Shown: piece by piece, positions 35,536 to 43,687 of the stretch
Position numbering within the stretch: position 1 is the first letter of the stretch
Layout of the letters: the number at the start of each line of letters is the position of its first letter
DNA from: CAWCWK01 sp963842125
Lineage (GTDB): Bacteria; Pseudomonadota; Alphaproteobacteria; Rhizobiales; CAWCWK01
Direction of reading: 5' to 3'
DNA: 64,000 nucleotides
Assembly (NCBI GenBank): GCA_963842125.1
Contig: CAWJFE010000001.1
Span: 372,001-436,000, forward strand
The notes under the pieces: generated by a model
Seen by the model: the letters and a program-made list of their open reading frames with translations, nothing else
What the model was told of the DNA's origin: nothing
Database searches by the model: none
Program-made: the position numbers and the translations under genes

Positions 35536-36585
35536 ATGGCCGCCCCCATCGACACCCCCATCCCGTTCCGCAAGATGAACGGTCTCGGCAACGCCTTCGC
35601 CGTCCTCGACGCGCGCGTGCCGGAGGTCAAGGCCGGGCTCGATCGGCTGAGCGAGGCCGATATCGCGCGGCTGAGCGCGCCGGGCGCCATCGGCTTCGAC
35701 CAGTTCATCACCATCGAGCCGCCGCGCTCCGAGGGGGCCGACGCCTTCATGCGCATCCGCAACGCGGACGGCGGTGAGGTCGAGGCCTGCGGCAACGCGA
35801 TGCGCTGCGTCGGATGGCTGCTGACGGAAGAGACGAGCCGCGAGACGGCCGTGATCGAGACCGTCGCCGGCTCGATGACGGCGACACGCGTCCCGCCGCC
35901 CGACACGACGGATCCATCGGAGGGAGACACCCCGAGCCCGCTGGCGCAGGGCAATTCCAGCCCGCCGGCGCAAGGCGATCCCAGCCTGCCGGCGCGAGAC
36001 AATCCCAACCCGCCGGCGCGAGGCAATCCCAGCCCGCCGGCGCGAGGCATGAAGAGAATATCCGTCAACATGGGGCGGCCGCGGCTGCGTTGGGACGAGA
36101 TCCCGTTGTCGGAAGAGTTTCGCGACACGCGTGCGATCGAGCTGGAGATCGGACCACGCGGGGCGCCGGTGCTGCACTCGCCGGCGGTGGTCAATGTCGG
36201 CAATCCGCACGCGATCTTCTTCGTCGACAACGATGTGGAGAGCTATGGGCTGGAGACCTGGGGCCCGATGATCGAGCATCACCCGCTCTTTCCCGAGCGG
36301 ATCAATGTCAGCCTCGCGCAGGTGCGCTCGCCGACCGAGATGCGGCTCAAGGTCTGGGAGCGCGGCGTCGGTCTCACCCGGGCCTGCGGCACGGCGGCCT
36401 GCGCGGCCGTGGTGGCGGGCGCGCGCAAGCGGCTGACGGAGCGGGCGATCACGGTCCACCTTCCCGGCGGCCCGCTCGCGATGGAATGGCGCGAGGGCAC
36501 GGACGAGATCATCATGACGGGCGGGCTCGAGGACGAAGGTCCGCGCGAGATCACGCCCGACATGCTGGCCGGAGAGGCAGCATGA
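35536..36585 (+). CDS. dapF: Diaminopimelate epimerase with an in-frame repeat insert
   Basis: The enzyme interconverts LL- and meso-diaminopimelate for lysine and peptidoglycan. Both active-site cysteines are present: C85 in EACGNAMR and C284 in RACGTAACAA. The protein has 349 residues against a usual 275-300. The excess is an insert between the first-domain strand ETVAGSMTATRV and RISVNMGRPRLRWDEIP, where homologues have only a short loop. Residues 133-172 of the insert are five copies of an 8-residue P-S-P-P-A-R-G-N type repeat. The insert is in frame and the rest is intact, so the enzyme is probably active. mtaB starts within its stop codon. Confidence 0.93.
   Translation: MAAPIDTPIPFRKMNGLGNAFAVLDARVPEVKAGLDRLSEADIARLSAPGAIGFDQFITIEPPRSEGADAFMRIRNADGGEVEACGNAMRCVGWLLTEETSRETAVIETVAGSMTATRVPPPDTTDPSEGDTPSPLAQGNSSPPAQGDPSLPARDNPNPPARGNPSPPARGMKRISVNMGRPRLRWDEIPLSEEFRDTRAIELEIGPRGAPVLHSPAVVNVGNPHAIFFVDNDVESYGLETWGPMIEHHPLFPERINVSLAQVRSPTEMRLKVWERGVGLTRACGTAACAAVVAGARKRLTERAITVHLPGGPLAMEWREGTDEIIMTGGLEDEGPREITPDMLAGEAA
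35932..36051. repeat. Five 24-bp tandem repeats inside dapF
   Basis: Units start at 35932, 35956, 35980, 36004 and 36028, each exactly 24 bp with core CAGCCCGCCGGCGCGAGG. Divergence is a few bases per unit, with the last two closest to consensus. Read in the dapF frame they give PSPLAQGN, SSPPAQGD, PSLPARDN, PNPPARGN and PSPPARGM. Confidence 0.9.
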
Positions 36586-38164
36586 GCGAGACCCAAGGCG
36601 AGATCGAAGGCGAGATCCAGGAGGACACCGAAGGCTCCGTCGAAGTCCTCACCTTCGGCTGCCGTCTCAACGCCTACGAATCGGAGGTCATGCGCCGTCA
36701 TGCCCTGGCGGCGAGGCAAATGCCTGCCGGCGAGGGCGCGATCGCTCCGACCGATCCGAGCGAGATAACCCCGGCCCACACTCGAAAGGCAGGCTCAGCC
36801 AGCCTGAGAAACGCAGCCCCAAGCGGCCAGCGCGAGACGACTCCAGCCCACCAGCGCGAGACAATCCCAGCCCGCCGGCGCGAGGCAATCCCAGCCCGCC
36901 GGCGCGAGGCAATCCCACCCGCCGGCGCGAGGCAATAGAGAGCCGCGAAGCGACGAAGACCATCATCGTCAATACGTGCGCGGTCACGAACGAGGCGGTG
37001 CGCCAGGCGCGCCAGTCGATCCGGCGGGCGCGGCGCGAGAACCCGGCGGCGGAGATCGTCGTGACGGGCTGCGCGGCGCAGACCGAGACCGGCATGTTCG
37101 CCGCCATGCCCGAGGTCACGCGCGTGATCGGCAATGCCGAGAAGCTGGACGCCGCGAGCTGGACGAGGGACGGAGAGACCGACGCGTTCGGCTTCGAGAA
37201 GGTCCGGGTCAACGACATCATGGAGGCGCGCGAGACGGCGGCGCATCTCATCGACGGGTTGTCGGAGCGTACGCGGGCCTTCGTGCAGGTCCAGAACGGC
37301 TGCGACCACCGCTGCACGTTCTGCATCATTCCCTTCGGCCGGGGGCCCAGCCGGTCCGTGCCGATGGGCGTGGTGGTCGACCAAGTGCGCCGGCTCGTCG
37401 ACACGGGCCACCGCGAAGTGGTGCTGACGGGCGTCGACGTGACGTCCTATGGCGAGGACCTGCCGGGCGCCCCCAAGCTCGGCCGGCTCGTCCAGGCCAT
37501 TCTCGCCGGCGCGCCCGATCTGCCGCGCCTTCGGCTCTCGTCGATCGATTCGGTCGAGATCGACGCGGCTCTGATGGAGGCGATCGCGTCCGAGCGGCGG
37601 CTGATGCCGCATCTCCATCTCTCGCTCCAGCACGGCGCCGACCTCATCCTCAAGCGCATGAAGCGGCGCCATTCGCGCGGCGATGCGCTCCGCTTCGTCG
37701 AGGATGCGTTGAAGGCGCGCCCCGACCTCGTCTTCGGCGCCGACCTCATCGCCGGCTTCCCGACGGAGACGGAGGAGCATTTCGCCGACCTTCTGAGCAT
37801 CGTCGAGGCGGCGCATATCACGCATCTCCACGCCTTCCCCTTCAGCCCGCGCGAGGGCACGCCCGCCGCGCGGATGCCGCAACTGCCCAAAGCGCTCATC
37901 AAGGCGCGTGCGGCGCGGCTGCGCGAGGCGGGCCGGTCGGGACTGCTGCGGCATCTCGAAGCCCTGCGGGGCTCGCGGCAGAGCGTGCTCGTCGAGCGTC
38001 CCGGGTTCGGGCGGGCCGAGGGCTATACCGGCATGCGTATCGCGCCGGAGCATCCCGTGGGAGAGATCGCGCAGCTGAGCGTGGGCGGTCATGACGGCGG
38101 GGCGCTCATAGAGGCGGATCTTCGCGACATCTCGGCAGAGACGGCGACGGAGCTGGCCGCATGA
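36582..38164 (+). CDS. mtaB: tRNA t6A37 methylthiotransferase MtaB, with repeat insert and a frameshift
   Basis: MtaB is a radical-SAM enzyme that methylthiolates t6A37 of tRNAs. The N-terminal part (VEVLTFGCRLNAYESEVM) is in frame with the start at 36582, which overlaps the dapF stop (ATGA). The rest (TIIVNTCAVTNEAVRQARQ, TGCAAQTE, then the radical-SAM motif CDHRCTFCIIPFGRG and a C-terminal TRAM region) is in another frame. Between them lie about 60 extra residues encoded by five 24-bp repeats. The last repeat has lost one base (near 36918), and restoring it joins both frames. As written, the first frame stops at 36938. This is either a real frameshift in a repeat or a sequence error. Confidence 0.85.
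36818..36936. repeat. Five 24-bp tandem repeats inside mtaB
   Basis: Units start at 36818, 36842, 36866, 36890 and 36914. The first is diverged, the third and fourth are identical, and the fifth is 23 bp because the G after CCCA is missing. In the upstream mtaB frame the unit reads I-P-A-R-R-R-E-A; in the downstream frame it reads P-S-P-P-A-R-G-N, the same peptide as in dapF. Confidence 0.9.
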
Positions 38165-38210
38165 CGCCGCTGCGCGTAAGACGGCTAGCGAAAGTGAACG
38201 GGGATTGGGC

Positions 38211-39626
38211 ATGAGCGACGGCGAGAAGACGGGTTTCCTCTCGCGGCTCTTCGGCCGGGGCAAAGCGCGCGACGAAGAGCAGACCAAACCGGCAAAGGAC
38301 GATGCCACGCCCGCGCTCTCCCCCGAGGCGGCCGAGCTTCAGCGGTTGCGCGAAGAGGTCGCCGAGGAGGTCGCGGAGGAAGAGGCCCGCGAGGAGGCTC
38401 AGCTGCGGCACGCCCGAGAGGCGGCGGCCGAACGTGCCGAAGAGGACGACGAGACCCGCTCCGACGCGACAGACGCGGCCCTCGCCGCCCTGTCTACGGA
38501 AGAGGAAAAAACCGAAGACGACGAAGGGGATGGTGCCGAGGCCGCGACGCAGCCCCCCGCCGAACCGGAGCCTCTGCCCGCGCTTCGGCCGGCCCCCGAT
38601 CCCCGGCCCGCGTCACCCGATCTGGTGCTCGTGCCCTCCGCCAGCTTCGAGACGCTACCCACCCCACGTCCCGATCCGACGCGGGCCCCGGCCCAGGCGC
38701 CGACGGAGCAGCCGCGTGGCTTCTTCGCGCGTCTGACGCAAGGGCTCACCCGCAGCTCGGCCGCCCTGACATCCGGCATCACGGACGTCTTCGCCAAGCG
38801 CAAGCTCGACGCCGCCACGCTGGAGGAATTGGAGGACGTGCTCGTCCAGGCCGATCTCGGCGTCGAGACGGCGATGCGGGTCGCCGAATCCGTCGGCGAG
38901 GGGCGCTATGGCCGCGAGATCGCACCCGACGAGGTCAAGGCGATCCTGGCGGCCGAAGTCTCACGCGTGCTCGATCCCGTTGCGCGTCCCATGCCGCTCG
39001 ATCCGACCCTCAAGCCGCAGATCGTCCTCGTCGTCGGCGTCAACGGATCGGGCAAGACCACGACGATCGGCAAGCTCGCCTCGAAGTTCACGCAGCGCGG
39101 CAAGACCGTCATGCTGGCCGCGGGCGACACGTTCCGCGCGGCGGCCGTCGAGCAGCTGAAGGTCTGGGGCGAGCGTACGGGTGCGCCCGTCGTCACCCGC
39201 CCGCATGGCGCGGACGCGGCCAGCCTCGCCTTCGACGCCATCAAGGAGGCCAAGGCCGCCGGCACCGACGTGCTGATGATCGACACGGCCGGGCGGCTTC
39301 AGAACAAGACCGAGCTGATGGCCGAACTGGAGAAGGTCGTGCGGGTGATCCGCAAGATCGACCCCAAAGCGCCGCACACCGTCCTCCTCGTCCTCGACGC
39401 GACGGTCGGGCAGAACGCGATGAGCCAGGTCGAGGTCTTCAAGCGCTCGGCCGGCGTGACGGGCCTCGCCATGACCAAGCTCGACGGCACGGCCAAGGGC
39501 GGCATCCTCGTCGCCATCGCCGCCAAGCACCGCCTGCCGATCCACTTCATCGGCGTCGGCGAGGGCATAGACGATCTGGAGCCGTTCGACCCGGACGAGT
39601 TCGCGGCCGCGATCGCGGGGACCTGA
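38211..39626 (+). CDS. ftsY: Signal recognition particle receptor FtsY
   Basis: The 471-residue protein docks SRP-ribosome complexes at the membrane. An acidic, Glu/Ala-rich A domain (residues about 20-190) with several proline-rich stretches precedes the N domain and the GTPase G domain: GVNGSGKTTTIGKLA, DTFRAAAVEQL, DTAGRLQNK and TKLDGTAKGG. The start ATG at 38211 is preferred to the TTG at 38205. It follows mtaB by 46 bp. Confidence 0.96.
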   Translation: MSDGEKTGFLSRLFGRGKARDEEQTKPAKDDATPALSPEAAELQRLREEVAEEVAEEEAREEAQLRHAREAAAERAEEDDETRSDATDAALAALSTEEEKTEDDEGDGAEAATQPPAEPEPLPALRPAPDPRPASPDLVLVPSASFETLPTPRPDPTRAPAQAPTEQPRGFFARLTQGLTRSSAALTSGITDVFAKRKLDAATLEELEDVLVQADLGVETAMRVAESVGEGRYGREIAPDEVKAILAAEVSRVLDPVARPMPLDPTLKPQIVLVVGVNGSGKTTTIGKLASKFTQRGKTVMLAAGDTFRAAAVEQLKVWGERTGAPVVTRPHGADAASLAFDAIKEAKAAGTDVLMIDTAGRLQNKTELMAELEKVVRVIRKIDPKAPHTVLLVLDATVGQNAMSQVEVFKRSAGVTGLAMTKLDGTAKGGILVAIAAKHRLPIHFIGVGEGIDDLEPFDPDEFAAAIAGT

Positions 39627-39651
39627 GGGGACGCGACCCGACGAGGCCGAA

Positions 39652-40686
39652 TCAGCCGGTCTCGAAGACCTGCGGCAGCCCCGGTACCTTCGTCAGAAAC
39701 GCGGGCACGTCCAACCCTTTCTCGCGCAGCCAGTCCGCGTTGTAGAGGCGGGACTGGTAGCGGGTGCCGGCGTCGCACAGGATGGTCACGATGGTATGGC
39801 CCGGCCCCATCTCGCGCGCGAGGCGGATGGCGCCGGCGACGTTGACGCCAGACGATGCACCGAGGCAGAGGCCCTCCGAGAGAAGGTCGAAGGTGAGTGG
39901 CACGGCCTCCGAATCGGGGATCTGAAAGCTCACGTCCGGTACAAAGCCCTCGAGGTTGGCCGTGATCCGTCCCTGCCCGATACCCTCCGCGATCGACGAG
40001 CCGGAACTGCTGAGTTCGCCCGTCGTGTAGTAGCTGTGCAGGGCGGCGCCCATCGGGTCGGCGAGGGCGATGCGGATATCGGGCGAGCGTTCGCGCAAGG
40101 ACTGCGCGACGCCGGCCAGCGTGCCGCCCGACCCAACGGCGCACACGAAGCCGTCGACCTTGCCCCCCGTCTGCCGCCAGATCTCGGGACCGGTGGTCTC
40201 GACATGCGCGCGCCGATTGGCCGTGTTGTCGAACTGGTTGGCCCAGACCGCGCCGGGGATCGCCTCGGCCAGGCGGCCGGAATAGCGCACGAAGTTGTTG
40301 GGGTCGCGATAGGGCTTGGCCGGCACTTCGACGAGCGTCGCGCCATAGGCCCGCAACGTGTCCTTCTTCTCCTCGGACTGCGTGTCGGGGATGACGATGA
40401 CGGAGGTGAGGCCCATTGCGCGGCCGACCATGGTGAGGCCGATGCCGGTATTGCCGGCCGTCCCCTCGACGATCGTGCCGCCGGGGGCGACGAGGCCCCG
40501 CTCCATCGCGTCCTGGAGGATGAAGAGCGCGGCGCGGTCCTTGACCGAGCCGCCGGGGTTCATCCATTCGGCCTTGCCGAGGATCTCGCAGCCCGTCGCT
40601 TCGGACGCCGCCTTGAGGCGGATGAGGGGCGTGTCGCCGATCGCGTCGAGGACGGAGGAGGAGACGGGAAGGGAGATGTCGGTCAT
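39652..40686 (-). CDS. cysK: Cysteine synthase A
   Basis: The 344-residue PLP enzyme makes cysteine from O-acetylserine and sulfide. The PLP lysine is K49 in NPGGSVKDRAA, the substrate loop is EGTAGNTGIGL, and the phosphate-binding motif GSGGTLAGV is present. The start at 40686 (MTDISLPVSS) fits the family; the frame is open much further upstream without sense. A CysZ-like gene lies upstream on the same strand, which fits sulfur assimilation. Confidence 0.94.
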   Translation of the reverse strand: MTDISLPVSSSVLDAIGDTPLIRLKAASEATGCEILGKAEWMNPGGSVKDRAALFILQDAMERGLVAPGGTIVEGTAGNTGIGLTMVGRAMGLTSVIVIPDTQSEEKKDTLRAYGATLVEVPAKPYRDPNNFVRYSGRLAEAIPGAVWANQFDNTANRRAHVETTGPEIWRQTGGKVDGFVCAVGSGGTLAGVAQSLRERSPDIRIALADPMGAALHSYYTTGELSSSGSSIAEGIGQGRITANLEGFVPDVSFQIPDSEAVPLTFDLLSEGLCLGASSGVNVAGAIRLAREMGPGHTIVTILCDAGTRYQSRLYNADWLREKGLDVPAFLTKVPGLPQVFETG

Positions 40687-40754
40687 GAGGCGTCTCGCGT
40701 GAGGAAGGGCGACGATAGGACGGGCTGTGCGTGCCGCCAAGAAACCCAGTTCCG

Positions 40755-41441
40755 TCAGACGCCGCGCCGGGCGATCGGCTGCCCGGCCAATCGCTTGTGG
40801 ACGTGAACCATCAGCGCCGTCGCGAAGAGCGGTGTCAGAAGGTTGAGGATCGGCACGGCGACGAAGGCGGCGATGGCGAGCCCGGCGAGGTAGATCCGGC
40901 CGCGATGGCGCTGGCGAAGCGCGTCGACATCGCGCTTGGGGTGGAAGCGCAGCGCCGCGAGATCGAAATATTCGCGCCCGAGCAGATAGGCGTTGACGAG
41001 GAGGAAGGCGGCCACGTTGACCACCGGGACGAGGAGAAGCGCGAGCGCGACGAGATTGCCGAGAAGCACGACCAGCATGAAGCGCAGCGACAGCGGCACC
41101 GACTTCCACAGCGGGAGCGCGCGGCCTGGCGGATCGCCCGGATAGCAGTCCTTCTCGACCACCTCGGCCATCTCGTCGAGGAAGAGACCGGCGACGAGCG
41201 CCGAGGCGATGGGGACGAGGAATATGAGGCCTATGAGGAGCCCGAGGCCCGCCACGAGATCGATCGCCCAGTCGATCCAGCCGCCGCCATAGTCGACCTC
41301 GACCCAGGCATCGAGCCCGCGCGTGAGCCCGAGCCAGAGGATGGCGAGAATGCCGATCGTGAGCGCCAGCGTCTTCACGAAGGCGCCGCGATAGGCTGGC
41401 GAGACGAGCTGCGCCAGGGCGCGGGTGATGTCGGCGATCAT
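40755..41441 (-). CDS. EI24/CysZ-like sulfate transport family protein
   Basis: The 228-residue membrane protein begins MIADITRALAQLVSPAYRGAF and has about four hydrophobic segments with the EI24-domain pattern LVPIASALVAGLFLDEMAEVVE and NAYLLGREYFDLAALRF. The family includes CysZ, a sulfate transporter feeding cysteine synthesis. The location just upstream of cysK supports that role, but homologues of this branch have not all been tested. Confidence 0.85.
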   Translation of the reverse strand: MIADITRALAQLVSPAYRGAFVKTLALTIGILAILWLGLTRGLDAWVEVDYGGGWIDWAIDLVAGLGLLIGLIFLVPIASALVAGLFLDEMAEVVEKDCYPGDPPGRALPLWKSVPLSLRFMLVVLLGNLVALALLLVPVVNVAAFLLVNAYLLGREYFDLAALRFHPKRDVDALRQRHRGRIYLAGLAIAAFVAVPILNLLTPLFATALMVHVHKRLAGQPIARRGV

Positions 41442-41632
41442 GAGGCGCAGGTAGAATGGGCGGGTGCCAGGCGCAAGACACGACGCCGCTTCCTCGCCCG
41501 TGTTTGGCCGTCATCTCATCATCGCCGGGTCTTCGTCGTCGTCCGCAGCGGTCTTGTGACCCGTTCCCCCATGCCTATAGTGCGACCGCCCGCGATGCGC
41601 CGGGCGCCTCGAAGCGACTCGCGAGCCCGCCC

Positions 41633-42649
41633 ATGACCGCCTCCAGTCCCGCCGACACGCATGTCCTGTGCATCGGCAACGCCATCGTCGACGTGCTGGC
41701 ACAGGCGGAGGACGCCTTCCTCGCGCATGAGGGACTGGTCAAGGGCTCGATGAACCTTATCGACACCGAGCGCGCAGCCGCGCTCTACGACCGGATGGGG
41801 CCGGCGACGGAGATCTCGGGCGGATCGGCCGGCAACACGAGCGTCGGCGTCGCCTCGCTCGGCGGCCGCGCGGCCTTTATCGGCAAGGTTGCGGACGACC
41901 AGCTCGGCGACATCTTCTCCCACGATCTGCGTGCGACCGGCGTCACTTTCGAGGTCGCGCGCCTGACGGATGCGGAGCCGACGGCGCGCTCGATGATCCT
42001 CATCACGCCCGATGGCGAGCGCACGATGAACACGCATCTGGGTGCCTGCGTCGCGCTCGGGCCGGGGGATGTCGACGAAGCGCTCGTGGCGGCGAGCGCG
42101 GTGACCTATTTCGAGGGCTATCTCTGGGACCCGCCGCACGCCAAGGACGCGTTCCGCAAAGCCGCCCGGATCGCCCATGCGCACGGGCGGCGCGTCGCGA
42201 TCTCGCTCTCCGATTCGTTCTGCGTGGAGCGCTGGCGCCCGGAATTCCTCGGCCTGCTGCGCGACGGCACGGTCGACATCCTCTTGGCCAACGAAGCCGA
42301 GGCGCTGGCGCTCTACGAGACGGGCGATCTCGCCATCGCCAAGGCGCGGCTGGCCGAGGACTGCCCGTTGAGCGTCGTCACGCTCGGCCGCCGCGGCGCG
42401 ATCGCGATCACGAGCGAGGGCGTCGAGGAGGCAGCCTCGCATCCGGTCGAGCGGGTCGTCGATCGCACCGGCGCAGGCGATCTCTTCGCGGCCGGCTTCC
42501 TCTTTGGGATCGCGACCGGGCGCCCCGTCACCGAGTGCATTCGCCTCGGCAACGTCTCGGCCGCCGAGGTCATCACCCATGTCGGTGCCCGCCCGCAGAC
42601 GCCGCTCCAGACCCTCGTCGCAGAGGACGAGGCCCGCCGCGCGGCCTGA
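41633..42649 (+). CDS. PfkB family carbohydrate kinase, adenosine kinase-like
   Basis: The 338-residue protein has the ribokinase/PfkB fold: the N-terminal HVLCIGNAIVDVLAQ, the glycine-rich SGGSAGNTSVGVASLGG, and the C-terminal signature DRTGAGDLFAAGFLFG with the catalytic aspartate. This branch is generally annotated as adenosine kinase in Rhizobiales. The start at 41633 (MTASSPADTH) is chosen because the 59 upstream codons do not resemble protein. It diverges from the CysZ-like gene. Confidence 0.9.
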   Translation: MTASSPADTHVLCIGNAIVDVLAQAEDAFLAHEGLVKGSMNLIDTERAAALYDRMGPATEISGGSAGNTSVGVASLGGRAAFIGKVADDQLGDIFSHDLRATGVTFEVARLTDAEPTARSMILITPDGERTMNTHLGACVALGPGDVDEALVAASAVTYFEGYLWDPPHAKDAFRKAARIAHAHGRRVAISLSDSFCVERWRPEFLGLLRDGTVDILLANEAEALALYETGDLAIAKARLAEDCPLSVVTLGRRGAIAITSEGVEEAASHPVERVVDRTGAGDLFAAGFLFGIATGRPVTECIRLGNVSAAEVITHVGARPQTPLQTLVAEDEARRAA

Positions 42650-42693
42650 CCGGTCGGGTCTCGTCCGGCGCCCCCAGCGCCCCGGCGAAGTGT

Positions 42694-42825
42694 CTAGTTC
42701 TTGCGCTGCCAGCGCGGCGTCGTCAGTTCGACGAAGAGCGGATCGTTGTCCTTGGCCCGGCGCAGCGCCGAGGCGCTGGCGACACCGAGAACGACGACGG
42801 GGATGAACATGGTGAGTGCGATCAT
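42694..42825 (-). CDS. Small single-pass membrane protein, 43 aa
   Basis: The ORF codes for one hydrophobic helix (MIALTMFIPVVVLGVASASA) followed by a charged tail (RRAKDNDPLFVELTTPRWQ). GGAAGG stands eight bases before the ATG at 42825. It lies in the gap between the adenosine kinase-like gene and upp, on the opposite strand. I do not recognise a family. The good ribosome site and clear topology support it, but its small size leaves doubt. Confidence 0.5.
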   Translation of the reverse strand: MIALTMFIPVVVLGVASASALRRAKDNDPLFVELTTPRWQRKN

Positions 42826-43017
42826 GGGTCCGGCCTTCCGGGATGGCGTTTCGATGAGCGCACCATGACCGCGCGGCGCTGAACGCGTCCTGAGATCGGC
42901 GTTCAGGTGGCGTTCAAGTTCGTGAACGCGATCGTCGCCCCCGTGACGCGCCGCCTTCTCGCTTGAGCCCGCGCGCGGTCTGACATAGACCCGGTCAGCG
43001 ACGCGCGAAGAGGCTCC

Positions 43018-43662
43018 ATGACCCATTCTCCCCAAGACGGCCTGACCGTCATCGATCACCCGCTGGTGCAGCACAAGCTCTCCGTGATGCGCGACGTCCA
43101 CACGCCGACGCATGAGTTCCGCAACCTCGTGCGCGAGGTCGCCATGCTGCTCTGCTACGAGGTGACGCGGGACCTGGAGCTGACGCTCGTCGATATCGAG
43201 ACGCCGATCCAGGCCATGCGGGCGCCCGTCCTCGCGGGCAAGAAGATGGTCTTCGCGCCGATCCTGCGCGCCGGCGTCGGCCTCTTGGACGGTATGCTCG
43301 ACCTCATCCCGGCAGCGCGGGTCGCCCATATCGGCCTCTATCGGAACCCGAAGACGCTCGAGGCCGTGGAGTATTATTTCAAGGCGCCGGACGACATGGA
43401 CGAGCGCCTCGTCATCTGCGTCGACCCGATGCTTGCGACCGCCAATTCCGCCATCGCCGCCCTCGACCGGCTGAAGGCTGCGCGCGCGACGAACATACGC
43501 TTCGTCTGCCTCCTCGCCGCGCCCGAGGGCGTCGCGGCCATGCGCGAGAAGCATCCCGACGTGCCGATCTACACCGCCGCCGTCGATGAGAAACTGAACG
43601 AGAAGGGCTATATCATCCCGGGCCTCGGCGACGCCGGCGACCGCATGTTCGGCACGCGCTGA
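43018..43662 (+). CDS. upp: Uracil phosphoribosyltransferase
   Basis: The 214-residue salvage enzyme makes UMP from uracil and PRPP. It starts with VIDHPLVQHKLSVMRD, contains APILRAGVGLLDGM, and has the PRPP-binding motif VDPMLATANS. It ends with GDAGDRMFGT, as expected. An amidase gene follows after 25 bp on the same strand. Confidence 0.97.
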   Translation: MTHSPQDGLTVIDHPLVQHKLSVMRDVHTPTHEFRNLVREVAMLLCYEVTRDLELTLVDIETPIQAMRAPVLAGKKMVFAPILRAGVGLLDGMLDLIPAARVAHIGLYRNPKTLEAVEYYFKAPDDMDERLVICVDPMLATANSAIAALDRLKAARATNIRFVCLLAAPEGVAAMREKHPDVPIYTAAVDEKLNEKGYIIPGLGDAGDRMFGTR

Positions 43663-43687
43663 GGGCGGTGGGCAAGGAGACGCGCCG

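Noticed and set aside
35344..36459. Further N-terminal extension of the DUF6653 frame across the dapF gene
   Set aside because: The frame is open by chance on the strand opposite to dapF. The ATG at 35343 has a ribosome site and lies outside dapF.
36582..38164. Reading mtaB as two separate genes
   Set aside because: The two parts are consecutive segments of one MtaB, and restoring one base in the short repeat joins them. The second part starts mid-domain without a ribosome site.
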